Source: Blautia sp. XA-2221 (lineage in GTDB: Bacteria; Bacillota; Clostridia; Lachnospirales; Lachnospiraceae). Taken from it: a stretch of DNA of 64,000 nucleotides. Position 1 is the stretch's first letter; the number at the start of each line of letters is the position of its first letter. The position numbers and the translations under genes were made by a program. The notes beneath the pieces are model-generated. The model was not told where the DNA came from. It ran no database searches and saw only the letters and a program-made list of their open reading frames with translations. Shown piece by piece: positions 25,784-34,508 of the stretch. Where the stretch lies: positions 62,001 through 126,000 of the forward strand of contig NZ_JAJQXX010000006.1 in NCBI RefSeq assembly GCF_028767025.1, read 5' to 3'.

Positions 25784-25820
25784 CCTTCGGCATAAATTAC
25801 GATAAAAGCCGAAGGTTTTT
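25784..25820 (+). terminator. Terminator after the DUF2284 gene
   Basis: CCTTCGGC pairs perfectly with GCCGAAGG and is followed by TTTTTCTGTTTTT. It separates the DUF2284 gene from the yqfC operon. Confidence 0.85.
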
Positions 25821-25859
25821 CTGTTTTTGTGCCCGCGGGAGCCAGAGGAGGACGATGCT

Positions 25860-26144
25860 TTGTTTTTTCAGCAAAAAAGAAAACATCTCAGGGAAGGTTT
25901 TCTGACTGCTCTTGAGGTTCCCAGAGATCTTGCCTGTAGAGAGACGGTAGTCACACTGACAGGATGCAGCCAGGCTGTCATTGAAAATTACCGCAGTATT
26001 CTGAAACTGACAGAGGATGAAATCATAATCAGTACCTTTTCGGGAAAGCTGACAATTACTGGGGAAAATCTGGAAATTCCCTGGTATACCATGGAAGAAA
26101 TGACAATTACAGGAAAAATTTCCCGGGTGGTGCCGGAACGGTAG
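25860..26144 (+). CDS. yqfC: Sporulation protein YqfC
   Basis: The 94-residue protein fits the YqfC family by size, by the core VTLTGCSQAVIENYRSILKL and by its place before yqfD. In B. subtilis yqfC is expressed in the mother cell under sigma-E; its biochemical role is unknown. I choose TTG 25860, because GAGGAGG lies 8 bases upstream and the resulting N-terminus has family length. A longer in-frame TTG at 25827 sits in the terminator T-run. yqfD begins 9 bp after its stop. Confidence 0.85.
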   Translation: MFFQQKRKHLREGFLTALEVPRDLACRETVVTLTGCSQAVIENYRSILKLTEDEIIISTFSGKLTITGENLEIPWYTMEEMTITGKISRVVPER

Positions 26145-26153
26145 GAGGAATCT

Positions 26154-27380
26154 ATGGAAAAAATCCTTTGTTTTCTGAATGGATATGTAAAAATTCTTAT
26201 CCATGGAGGACAGACAGAACGTTTTTTTAATCTCTGTATGGCAAGAGGGATCGTGGTTCGGGATCTGAAGCAAAATAAGGATAACAGCTTTTCCTGTATT
26301 CTTTCTGTCAGCCATTTTTTCCTGCTGGGATCAATACGAAGAAAAACAAAAGTAAGGATACATATTCTGGAGAAGCACGGGCTTCCCTTCTGGATGGAAA
26401 AAAGTGCAAAAAGAAAAGCTTTTTTTCTCGGCATGTTTTCATTTGGGCTGCTTCTCCTAATCCTTTCCGGACGTATCTGGAATATCCATATTGAGGGAAA
26501 CAGGGCAAACAGTACACCGGAAATCCTGAAATTTTTGGAAGTCCAGGGAGTTTCCCATGGCATGAAAAAAGGTTCTGTAAACTGTAATGCCATTGCGTCT
26601 GCCATCCGGGAAGAATATCCTCAGACTGCCTGGGTGTCTGCAAGAACTGAGGGAACACAGCTTATCATTACAGTAAAAGAAGGGGATTTCCGAAATAAGA
26701 AGCAAAAAGAAAAAACAGAATCCTGCAATCTGACGGCCACAGAAGCCGGAACAGTAGTAAGGATCATTACCAGAGCCGGGGTACCACAGATCAGACCAGG
26801 GGAAATATGTAAAAAAGGAGATATCCTGGTTTCCGGCTGTCTTGAATTGAAAAATGACAGTCAGGAAGTGACCCGCTATGAGTATGTTCATGCAGATGCA
26901 GATATTTACATAAAAAGGAAATTACCTTATTATGCTGAACTGCCCCTGGAGTATGAAACGGAAATCAGAGAAAATATTCAGGAAACTGGAGGTTTTTTAA
27001 AGATTGGAAGGCTATACTTGGAATGGGGAGAAAAACATAAAAACGGGTGGCATACTCTCAAAGAGGAATTTCCGGTGAAGCTTACCGAGAATTTTAAGCT
27101 TCCTGTTTCTACTGGACGCATTACTATGAACCGGTACCGGAAGAAAAAGCTTATGCGTACAGAAAAAGAGGCAAAAGCAGAGGCTTTTTCCATTCTTCAG
27201 GATTATGAAGAAAAATTAATGGAAAAGGGGGTTCAAATATCTGCAAATAATGTTAAAATAGATGTGGATCACAGAACCTGTATCAGCAGAGGAAATCTGG
27301 AGATCATTGAAAAAATCGGAAAGGAAACTCCGGTGGAAATACTGGAGCAACCGAAAGAAAGGACAACAGAGAATGGCTAA
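26154..27380 (+). CDS. yqfD: Sporulation protein YqfD
   Basis: YqfD is a single-pass membrane protein made during sporulation. The 408 residues have a basic N-terminal cytoplasmic domain (about 1-85) and one hydrophobic helix at about 90-108 (FFLGMFSFGLLLLILSG). A large extracytoplasmic part follows, with GNRANSTPEILKFL and the typical RPGEICKKGDILVSG. AGGAGGAATCT precedes the ATG. The gene overlaps the proposed phoH start by 8 bp, so yqfC-yqfD-phoH-ybeY is one unit. Confidence 0.92.
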   Translation: MEKILCFLNGYVKILIHGGQTERFFNLCMARGIVVRDLKQNKDNSFSCILSVSHFFLLGSIRRKTKVRIHILEKHGLPFWMEKSAKRKAFFLGMFSFGLLLLILSGRIWNIHIEGNRANSTPEILKFLEVQGVSHGMKKGSVNCNAIASAIREEYPQTAWVSARTEGTQLIITVKEGDFRNKKQKEKTESCNLTATEAGTVVRIITRAGVPQIRPGEICKKGDILVSGCLELKNDSQEVTRYEYVHADADIYIKRKLPYYAELPLEYETEIRENIQETGGFLKIGRLYLEWGEKHKNGWHTLKEEFPVKLTENFKLPVSTGRITMNRYRKKKLMRTEKEAKAEAFSILQDYEEKLMEKGVQISANNVKIDVDHRTCISRGNLEIIEKIGKETPVEILEQPKERTTENG

Positions 27381-28386
27381 CAGTATTATCGAACTGCATC
27401 TGGAAATTCCGGCTGATCTGGAAGGGAATGTATTCGGGCAGTTCGACGAACATCTGAAACTGATCGAAAGAACATTGAATGTTACTCTGATATCAAGAGA
27501 CGGCATTCTGAAAATACTTGGAACTGAGGGAAGCGCTTCCCAGGCAAAGAAACTGATCGGCGAACTGGTAGTTCTGGCGCAGAGAGGAAATACCATTACA
27601 AAACAGAACGTCAGTTATGCACTGGCTCTTGCCATGGAGCAGAGAAACGAGGTTCTTACAGAAATTGATAAAGACTTTATCTGTAACACCATACAGGGAC
27701 GTCCGATTAAACCCAAAACTCTGGGACAGAAGGAATATGTGGAGCAGATCCGCAAAAAAATGATTGTTTTCGGAGTAGGGCCTGCGGGAACAGGAAAAAC
27801 CTATCTTGCAATGGCAATGGCAGTTACTGCGTTCAGAAACGAAGAAGTCAGCCGTATCATTCTGACCCGTCCGGCAATTGAAGCAGGAGAAAAGCTGGGA
27901 TTTCTGCCCGGAGATCTTCAGAGTAAGGTAGATCCATATCTCCGCCCTCTTTATGATGCACTTTACCAGATCATGGGGGCAGACAGCTTTGCAAAAAATA
28001 TGGAGAGAGGGCTGATAGAGGTTGCGCCTCTTGCCTATATGAGAGGACGTACTCTTGACAACGCCTTTATTATTCTTGACGAGGCGCAGAATACTACGCC
28101 TGCACAGATGAAAATGTTCCTGACCCGTATCGGTTTTGGCTCAAAAGTTATTATTACAGGAGATGCTTCTCAGAAGGATCTTCCCAGAGATGCGGTTTCC
28201 GGCCTAGATGTTGCCATGAAGGTTCTGAAAAAAATAGAGGATATCGGATTCTGTCAGCTTACCAGCAAGGATGTTGTGCGTCATCCTCTTGTTCAGCAGA
28301 TCGTGCAGGCATACGACGAATATGAGAAAAAACAGAAGCCGGCGAAGCCACGTACAGCCCGCCGCAGTCAGGAGAAAAAATCATGA
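27373..28386 (+). CDS. phoH: PhoH family ATPase
   Basis: PhoH-like proteins are cytoplasmic ATPases with a P-loop helicase-like core, often paired with ybeY and linked to RNA metabolism. Walker A GPAGTGKTYLAMAMAV lies near residue 136, Walker B is FIILDEAQNTT, and ITGDASQKDLPR follows. An N-terminal KH-like region is present. The ATG at 27373 (MANSIIELHLEIP) gives the usual family N-terminus and 337 residues. A longer frame from 27262 lies wholly inside yqfD and was not used. Its stop overlaps the ybeY start (ATGA). Confidence 0.95.
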   Translation: MANSIIELHLEIPADLEGNVFGQFDEHLKLIERTLNVTLISRDGILKILGTEGSASQAKKLIGELVVLAQRGNTITKQNVSYALALAMEQRNEVLTEIDKDFICNTIQGRPIKPKTLGQKEYVEQIRKKMIVFGVGPAGTGKTYLAMAMAVTAFRNEEVSRIILTRPAIEAGEKLGFLPGDLQSKVDPYLRPLYDALYQIMGADSFAKNMERGLIEVAPLAYMRGRTLDNAFIILDEAQNTTPAQMKMFLTRIGFGSKVIITGDASQKDLPRDAVSGLDVAMKVLKKIEDIGFCQLTSKDVVRHPLVQQIVQAYDEYEKKQKPAKPRTARRSQEKKS

Positions 28387-28877
28387 CGATTCAGATAGAT
28401 TATGAAACAGAAAAAAAACTGGACATTGATTACACAGAGCTTGCCAATCGTGTGGCACATAAGATCCTGGAAACCGAGCAGTGTCCCTATGAGGTCAGCG
28501 TGAATCTTGTGATTACGGATAACGAGGAGATCAGGGAAGTAAATGCCCAGTTCAGAAATATCAATGCGCCTACAGACGTGCTTTCTTTTCCCATGATTCC
28601 GTTTCCGTCACCTGCAGATTATTCTATTATTGAGGATCAGGATGAATATTTTGACCTGGATACAGACGAGCTTCTGCTGGGGGACGTTATGATCTCTGTG
28701 GATCGTGTATATTCTCAGGCTGAGGAATACGGGCACAGTACAGAAAGAGAGTTCAGCTTTCTTTTTGCACACAGCATGCTTCACCTTCTGGGATACGACC
28801 ACATGGAGCCGGAAGAGGCGGAAGTGATGGAGAAGAAACAGGCAGAGGCCCTGGCAGCTCTTGGCATCAACAGATAA
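28383..28877 (+). CDS. ybeY: Endoribonuclease YbeY (rRNA maturation factor)
   Basis: This zinc metalloendoribonuclease acts in 16S rRNA 3'-end maturation and ribosome quality control. The zinc motif H-X3-H-X5-H is seen in HSMLHLLGYDHM near the C-terminus, and the central strand region has TDVLSFPMIPF. The 164 residues fit the family. The start codon overlaps the phoH stop by 4 bp. The 7TM-HD gene (pgpH/yqfF) that lies between phoH and ybeY in Bacillus is not here. Confidence 0.97.
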   Translation: MTIQIDYETEKKLDIDYTELANRVAHKILETEQCPYEVSVNLVITDNEEIREVNAQFRNINAPTDVLSFPMIPFPSPADYSIIEDQDEYFDLDTDELLLGDVMISVDRVYSQAEEYGHSTEREFSFLFAHSMLHLLGYDHMEPEEAEVMEKKQAEALAALGINR

Positions 28878-28912
28878 AAACAGACAAAACAGATTTGGAG
28901 AGACAGACAACA

Positions 28913-29767
28913 ATGAATTACCGGGAATTATTAAAAGACAAAAAACGTGTTGTGATCAAAGTAGGTTCTTCCTCCCTGATCCACAAGGAAACAGGAAGAC
29001 TTGATCTGCGCAAGCTGGAAGTGCTTGTTCGAGAGATCAGTGACCTTCACAATCAGGGAAAGGATGTGGTTCTTGTAACATCAGGCGCCGTTGCGGTGGG
29101 ATCTGCCGCGCTGGGACTTAATGAACGTCCTGGAGAGCTGAAAGTAAAACAGGCGTGTTCCGCAGTAGGTCAGGCAAGACTTATGATGATCTATCAGAAA
29201 CTTTTTGCCGAATATAATCAGATGGCAGCCCAGATCCTTATGACAAAGAATACTATGGTCAATAACCTGAACCGTATGCATGCCCGTAATACCTTTGAGG
29301 AACTGCTGACACTGAATACCATTCCTGTGGTCAATGAAAATGACTCTATTTCAAGCTTTGAACTGGAAGCACTGGATTCCTTTGGCGATAATGATACGCT
29401 TTCCGCAGTCATCGCAGCTCTGATCGGCGCGGATCTTCTGATCCTGCTTTCGGATATTGACGGTCTGTTTACAGATGATCCCAATACCAATCCGGATGCA
29501 AAATTTATCGATACAGTAGAAAAGTTGGATGAAAAGCTGAAAAGCATGGGAAAAGGACCGGGAAGCAAAGTGGGAACTGGAGGAATGGCAACAAAGCTTA
29601 CGGCTGCAGAGATTGCAACAGCTGCAGGAGCCGATATGGTGATCGCCAACGGCGGAGATTTTCACGTGATACACAAGGTTATGGAAGGCCGTAATTACGG
29701 AACTTTATTTGTTGGAAATCAAAAAGAGGAATTTTATCTGATTGACTATATAGAAAAACTGCTGTAG
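28913..29767 (+). CDS. proB: Glutamate 5-kinase (short form without PUA domain)
   Basis: This enzyme catalyses the first step of proline synthesis, phosphorylating glutamate. The 284-residue product is only the amino-acid kinase domain: VVIKVGSSSL at the start, TSGAVAVG, ENDSIS, FGDNDTLSAVIA and the GPGSKVGTGGMATKL loop. The C-terminal PUA domain of E. coli ProB is absent, as in many short ProB proteins. ATG 28913 is chosen; the in-frame TTG at 28895 overlaps the TTGGAG that serves as ribosome site. proA lies 0.9 kb downstream, beyond two small genes. Confidence 0.95.
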   Translation: MNYRELLKDKKRVVIKVGSSSLIHKETGRLDLRKLEVLVREISDLHNQGKDVVLVTSGAVAVGSAALGLNERPGELKVKQACSAVGQARLMMIYQKLFAEYNQMAAQILMTKNTMVNNLNRMHARNTFEELLTLNTIPVVNENDSISSFELEALDSFGDNDTLSAVIAALIGADLLILLSDIDGLFTDDPNTNPDAKFIDTVEKLDEKLKSMGKGPGSKVGTGGMATKLTAAEIATAAGADMVIANGGDFHVIHKVMEGRNYGTLFVGNQKEEFYLIDYIEKLL

Positions 29768-29860
29768 TCGGAACCGACAACCCGTCTGCAATCGTAGGAT
29801 AGACAACAGACCCTGGAGAGGGATTATAAATACTACTATTATATAATATGAGGAAAAAAC

Positions 29861-30082
29861 ATGGATAACATAAAAATCGACCGTATCAATACACTTGCCC
29901 ATAAGGCAAAAAGCGTTGGTCTTACAGAAGAAGAAAAAAAGGAAAGAGATGCTCTCCGTAAAGAATATATTGCAACCATCCGCATGAATTTAAGAAGTCA
30001 GCTTGACAATATTGATATTAAAGAAAGCGATGGAAGCGTTACGAACTTAGGTGAAAAATATGGAAGAAAAGAAAGCCATTAG
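29861..30082 (+). CDS. DUF896 (YnzC-like) small protein
   Basis: The 73-residue, highly charged protein matches DUF896 by DRINTLAHKAKSVGLTEEEK and RKEYIATIRMNLRSQL. B. subtilis YnzC is a small helical hairpin of unclear function. GAGGAAAAAAC precedes the ATG. It lies in the middle of the proB-proA group and overlaps the next gene by 23 bp. An AT-rich stretch (TATATAAT, about 29837-29850) just upstream could hold a secondary promoter. Confidence 0.92.
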   Translation: MDNIKIDRINTLAHKAKSVGLTEEEKKERDALRKEYIATIRMNLRSQLDNIDIKESDGSVTNLGEKYGRKESH

Positions 30083-30611
30083 AAAACAGATTTTTGCAGA
30101 GAGAAAAGCACATTCTGATAAAGAAATACAGGAATGGAGCAAAAAGATCACAGAAAATATCGCAGCTCTTCCGGAATATCAGACTGCAGACAGAATTCTT
30201 ATTTATGCAGATTACAATCATGAAGTAATGACAGGTTTTCTGATTGAAAAAGCCTGGAAAGACGGAAAAGAAATCGCTGTGCCAAAGGTGCAGGGAACTG
30301 ATATGATTTTTTATAAACTCACAGATTTTGCACAGCTGGAACCGGGATACTATGGTATTCCGGAGCCGGTGTCAGGAGAGATTGTCCAGTGGGAGGATGC
30401 CCTGATGATCATGCCCGGCGTTGCCTTTGACAGACAGAACCACAGAGTTGGATATGGAGGCGGATTTTATGACCGGTATCTGGAAAAACATCCCCGGATA
30501 AAACGCGTGGCAGCAGCTTTTGAATTTCAGCTTCTTCCCCAGGTTCCAACAGAGCCTACCGATATTTCACCTGAGATTATTGTAACAGAAAAACAGTGCC
30601 TGAGAGGCTAA
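30060..30611 (+). CDS. 5-formyltetrahydrofolate cyclo-ligase
   Basis: This enzyme converts 5-formyl-THF to 5,10-methenyl-THF using ATP, feeding one-carbon metabolism. The signature MPGVAFDRQNHRVGYGGGFY followed by DRYLEKHP, and the N-terminal KKAIRKQIFAERK, are diagnostic. ATG 30060 is chosen behind TAGGTGA; an in-frame GTG at 30051 lies on that site. Length is 183 aa. Its start lies inside the DUF896 gene, so translation is likely coupled. In an organism with active C1 metabolism it salvages inactive 5-formyl-THF. Confidence 0.93.
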   Translation: MEEKKAIRKQIFAERKAHSDKEIQEWSKKITENIAALPEYQTADRILIYADYNHEVMTGFLIEKAWKDGKEIAVPKVQGTDMIFYKLTDFAQLEPGYYGIPEPVSGEIVQWEDALMIMPGVAFDRQNHRVGYGGGFYDRYLEKHPRIKRVAAAFEFQLLPQVPTEPTDISPEIIVTEKQCLRG

Positions 30612-30629
30612 AATTCAGGAGGTCAGATT

Positions 30630-31880
30630 ATGAAAGAAATGCTTGTTCAGCTTGGAAAACGTGCAAAGGATGCAGAAACTGCTCTCCGCACGATTTCTAC
30701 AGATAAAAAAAATCAGGTGCTTGCCGCTGTGGCAGATCATCTGGTTGAAAGTTCAGAAACTCTTTTAAAAGCAAACGAAGAAGATGTAAAAAACGGAAAG
30801 GCAAATCATATGCCGGAAGGACTGGTGGACAGACTCCTTCTTACCAGAGAAAGAATTGAAGGAATGGCAGACGGACTTCGCCAGCTTGTAGATCTGGAAG
30901 ATCCCATTGGGGAAGTTACCGGAATGAAAAAGCGTCCCAACGGACTTCTGATCGGACAGAAAAGAGTACCTCTTGGAGTGATCGGAATTATTTATGAAGC
31001 GCGTCCAAACGTAACTGCCGATGCTTTCGGACTTTGTTTCAAAACAGGAAATGTTGTGATCCTGAAAGGCGGAAGCGATGCGATTCATTCCAATCAGGCA
31101 ATTGTCGCATGTATCCGTGAAACATTAAGGACTCAGGGCATCACAGAAGATGCCATACAGCTGATCGAGGATACTTCCAGAGAAACTGCTGCGGAATTTA
31201 TGAAAATGAATGAATACGTGGATGTGCTGATCCCACGGGGCGGAAAAGGACTTATCCGGGCAGTGGTAAATCAGAGCACCATTCCGGTTATTGAGACAGG
31301 TACCGGAAATTGTCATATTTATGTAGACGAAACAGCTGACCTGGAAATGGCGGCAGATATTATCATAAATGCCAAAACTCAGAGAGTTGGAGTATGTAAT
31401 GCCTGTGAATCTCTTCTTGTACATGACAGTATAAAAGAAGCGCTTCTTCCTGTACTTTCAGAAAAGCTTCGTGAAAAGCATGTGGAAATACGTGCGGATC
31501 AGAAAGCTCTGTCTCTGATGCCGGGCGCTGTTCCTGCTGATGAAGAGGACTGGGGAACGGAATATCTGGATTACATACTGTCTATTAAAATAGTGTATTC
31601 TGTAGAGGAAGCCATTGCGCATATCAATCGTTACAACACAGGCCATTCAGAGGCTATTATCACAAACAGCTATACACATGCACAGAAATTCCTGGACGAG
31701 GTAGACGCTGCTGCAGTTTACGTTAATGCTTCCACCAGATTTACAGATGGATGTGAATTTGGATATGGAGCGGAAATCGGCATCAGTACCCAGAAGCTTC
31801 ACGCCAGAGGGCCTATGGGACTTCTTGCTCTGACAACTACTAAGTATATTATTTACGGAAATGGTCAGATACGTCCGTAA
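30630..31880 (+). CDS. proA: Gamma-glutamyl phosphate reductase
   Basis: The second enzyme of proline synthesis, it reduces gamma-glutamyl phosphate to glutamate-5-semialdehyde with NADPH. The 416-residue protein is of normal length. The aldehyde-dehydrogenase-like catalytic Cys is in [33 protein letters not shown] and [20 protein letters not shown] are family signatures. TCAGGAGGTCAG precedes the ATG. It ends 14 bp before the surface-protein gene, with no terminator between them. Confidence 0.97.
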   Translation: MKEMLVQLGKRAKDAETALRTISTDKKNQVLAAVADHLVESSETLLKANEEDVKNGKANHMPEGLVDRLLLTRERIEGMADGLRQLVDLEDPIGEVTGMKKRPNGLLIGQKRVPLGVIGIIYEARPNVTADAFGLCFKTGNVVILKGGSDAIHSNQAIVACIRETLRTQGITEDAIQLIEDTSRETAAEFMKMNEYVDVLIPRGGKGLIRAVVNQSTIPVIETGTGNCHIYVDETADLEMAADIIINAKTQRVGVCNACESLLVHDSIKEALLPVLSEKLREKHVEIRADQKALSLMPGAVPADEEDWGTEYLDYILSIKIVYSVEEAIAHINRYNTGHSEAIITNSYTHAQKFLDEVDAAAVYVNASTRFTDGCEFGYGAEIGISTQKLHARGPMGLLALTTTKYIIYGNGQIRP

Positions 31881-31894
31881 GATAGGAGGACTAA

Positions 31895-34402
31895 ATGAGA
31901 AAAAAACAGGTATTTGCAATTCTTTTGGCTGGAGCCATGACTGCAGGAACTGTTCCTTCTGCTGCTCTGGCAGCAGAAAATGATATTCCCGCGGTTTCAT
32001 CTGAGATAACGGAGGGTGAAAATTCCGGTGAGATTCCTCAGGAGGAAGGTCAGACACCACCGGTAGAGCCCACCCAGGCACCGGAAGCAACTCCGGAAGC
32101 GCCTATGGAAACTCCTGTAGAACCGACAGAGGCTCCGGCAGTTCCGGAGACGCCGGCAGAGCCTACCCAGGCGCCGGAAACAGAAACAACACCGGAGGCA
32201 ACCCCTTCAGCAGCCCCTGAAACACTGGAGGCTGAAACAACTGGTATTTCTATTACTACCATAGGTGAAAATAATCAGGAAACCATAACTTACTATAAAA
32301 CACTTCAGGAAGCAGTGGATGCTGTTCCAACCATAGAAAGCGGCGCTCAGGAACCTACTGTGATCGAGATCACAGACAGCCTGGTACTGTCAGAAACTGT
32401 TTCCGTTTCCGGAAAAAGAGTCAGTATTGTTGCAGCAGCTCCGGGAATCACCATTCGCAGAGAGCAGAAAGAGGATGGAACAGTATTTAACGGAAACATG
32501 TTTACAGTTTCCGGACAGAACAGTAAGCTTCAACTTTCTGCAAAAGACGGTTTCGACCTTACTGTAGACGGAAACAATGGAAAAGGTGTGGAAGAACCTT
32601 CAGAGGGAAGTTTGGCAGACGTCAGCGATTCCGGTTGTCTGGGGATTTCAGCAGGAGTTACCCTGACCGGAAATAATACTACTGCAAAAGGCGGAGCTGT
32701 TTCCAACAACGGTGGAAGTATTGTGCTGATGGGCGGCACAATTACCGGAAATACCGGAGCCGTAGGAGCCGTTTACAGTAATATGGATATTGCTGTACAG
32801 GGCACAGTTACCATAAAAGAGAATACCGGAGCAAACATTTATCTGGATCAGGATGCATCAGTTGTTGTGACAGATGTGCTGACAGGTTCTTCCATCTCTC
32901 TGACAGCAGCAGCTCCGGCTGATAAAAAAATTGTGGCAAAAGCAGGGACAAAGACCGACGAAACCAACGTTACTCCTGAAGAATTTAAGGCAGCGGCAGA
33001 ACAGCTGGCTTATGATACACAGGATTACTCAGTTGTGTTGGGTGAGGACGGACTGAGCGCTGTATTGAAAAAAAAGGGGACTGAAACAGATGAATGTCCT
33101 GTAACGGATAGCAAAATAACTGGTCTTGAAAAACCATTAAAATTCTTTCCCAAAAAAGCATATTCATTTACAGTTATAGGTGCGGGACAGGATAATACAA
33201 ATCCCACTGAAGGGGATGTAAGATGGCAGCCTTTATACTGGTCTTCAAAGGAAAAACCAAACGATAAAGAAAAACAAACATTTTGGAACATTTCATCTGA
33301 AAAGGGTATAAAAACTGCTGGAACACATAAAATATATGTTTTTTTTAAAAAACAAATTTATAGTAATTCTAAATGGACAGATACAGATACTATTGAATAT
33401 GTAAAAACCTTTTTTCAATCTGCGAAAATTTCAGATGAAGAATGGAATAATTATGTGGATTTCTTAGGATATCAAAGTGATAGTGAAAAATGGCGTGATC
33501 ACAATACAGTTAATGTAAAAGTATCCACTACAAGGGATTGTAAATGGTATTATTTTTTTGTAGATGAAGGAACAAGTAAAGAGGAAATTGAAAAGAAAAT
33601 TGATGAAAGTAAAGCGACGAGAGTGGCAGATAAAAATACAACATTTGAAGTTGTAGCTAAAAATGTTCCTGAAAAAAATTCTTGGTTGATTGTTGCTGCA
33701 AAAGCGAAAGATAACGGATATATAGACTATTTGCAAATAAAACTGAATATGAAAAATCGGCCAGGGCAAGTCGTACCTACTGTAACTACCCGAGCACCGC
33801 GTAAATATAAAGTTACAGAGAGTAAGGTGACAGGACTTGAAAATCCGCTTAAGTTCTTCCCGAGAAAATTTTATGACTTCCAGGTGGTAGGCGCAGGTCA
33901 GAACGATACCAATCCGGTTTCCGGTGATGAACGATGGATTCCGCTGTATTGGTCCATGTCTGTGAACGGAACAAAAAACAAGTCATGGAGAATCGGCTCT
34001 CAGGAAAAGGGAATCCGGGAGGCAGCTACCTATCCTCTTTATATCTTTTTCCAGAAACAGACTTATAACGGCACCGAATGGACAAGTACAGATGTAGTCG
34101 AATATATGAAAACATCTTTCAGTTCAGCAGAAATTTCGGATGCCGAATGGAAAGATTATATTGACAATTATAACAAGGAACATCCGGATGACGGTCTGAA
34201 CTATGACGGAACAGGCGGAGGCTCTGTTGCAGATATCAAAGCAACAGAAGCGGCTTCAGAAAAGGATTCCGGATCCACCTCCAAGTCGGCTGTTTCCACA
34301 GCAGATGAAGCTCCGGTTGGAACCATGTCAGTTCTGGCAGCTTTATCTTTGTTGGCAGGCGGATATGTGATTGTAAGGAAACGCAAAAAAGAAGAAATCT
34401 GA
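31895..34402 (+). CDS. Modular secreted surface protein with duplicated domain and C-terminal anchor
   Basis: This 835-residue protein has a signal peptide (KKQVFAILLAGAMTAGTVPS, cleavage after about ALA-AEN). A Pro/Glu/Thr-rich stretch follows (about 45-110, built on APEATPEAP-like units). Next is a beta-helix-like part (about 115-400) with GGAVSNNGGSIVLMGGTITG. Two homologous modules of about 115 residues begin VTDSKITGLEKPLKFFPKK (about 405) and VTESKVTGLENPLKFFPRK (about 642), joined by a 120-residue insert. The C-terminus is STADEAPVGTM, a hydrophobic helix and RKRKKEEI. No LPXTG is present, but the T-x-D-x-x-P pattern resembles the TGDxxP sorting tails of related gut anaerobes. Bases about 33,090-33,770 are far more AT-rich than the rest. 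Function unknown, perhaps adhesion or matrix contact. Confidence 0.8.
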   Translation: MRKKQVFAILLAGAMTAGTVPSAALAAENDIPAVSSEITEGENSGEIPQEEGQTPPVEPTQAPEATPEAPMETPVEPTEAPAVPETPAEPTQAPETETTPEATPSAAPETLEAETTGISITTIGENNQETITYYKTLQEAVDAVPTIESGAQEPTVIEITDSLVLSETVSVSGKRVSIVAAAPGITIRREQKEDGTVFNGNMFTVSGQNSKLQLSAKDGFDLTVDGNNGKGVEEPSEGSLADVSDSGCLGISAGVTLTGNNTTAKGGAVSNNGGSIVLMGGTITGNTGAVGAVYSNMDIAVQGTVTIKENTGANIYLDQDASVVVTDVLTGSSISLTAAAPADKKIVAKAGTKTDETNVTPEEFKAAAEQLAYDTQDYSVVLGEDGLSAVLKKKGTETDECPVTDSKITGLEKPLKFFPKKAYSFTVIGAGQDNTNPTEGDVRWQPLYWSSKEKPNDKEKQTFWNISSEKGIKTAGTHKIYVFFKKQIYSNSKWTDTDTIEYVKTFFQSAKISDEEWNNYVDFLGYQSDSEKWRDHNTVNVKVSTTRDCKWYYFFVDEGTSKEEIEKKIDESKATRVADKNTTFEVVAKNVPEKNSWLIVAAKAKDNGYIDYLQIKLNMKNRPGQVVPTVTTRAPRKYKVTESKVTGLENPLKFFPRKFYDFQVVGAGQNDTNPVSGDERWIPLYWSMSVNGTKNKSWRIGSQEKGIREAATYPLYIFFQKQTYNGTEWTSTDVVEYMKTSFSSAEISDAEWKDYIDNYNKEHPDDGLNYDGTGGGSVADIKATEAASEKDSGSTSKSAVSTADEAPVGTMSVLAALSLLAGGYVIVRKRKKEEI

Positions 34403-34442
34403 CAGAACTTCTGTTGGTATCTGACAGAGTACGCCATAAAGA

Positions 34443-34472
34443 AGAGACAGGTCTAAAAGCCTGTCTCTTTTC
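34443..34472 (+). terminator. Terminator after the surface-protein gene
   Basis: AGAGACAGG pairs with CCTGTCTCT (9 bp, 8-base loop) and runs into TTTT. Confidence 0.85.
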
Positions 34473-34508
34473 ATATATATTCAATATGAACAGCAGGGGG
34501 ACAAGCAG

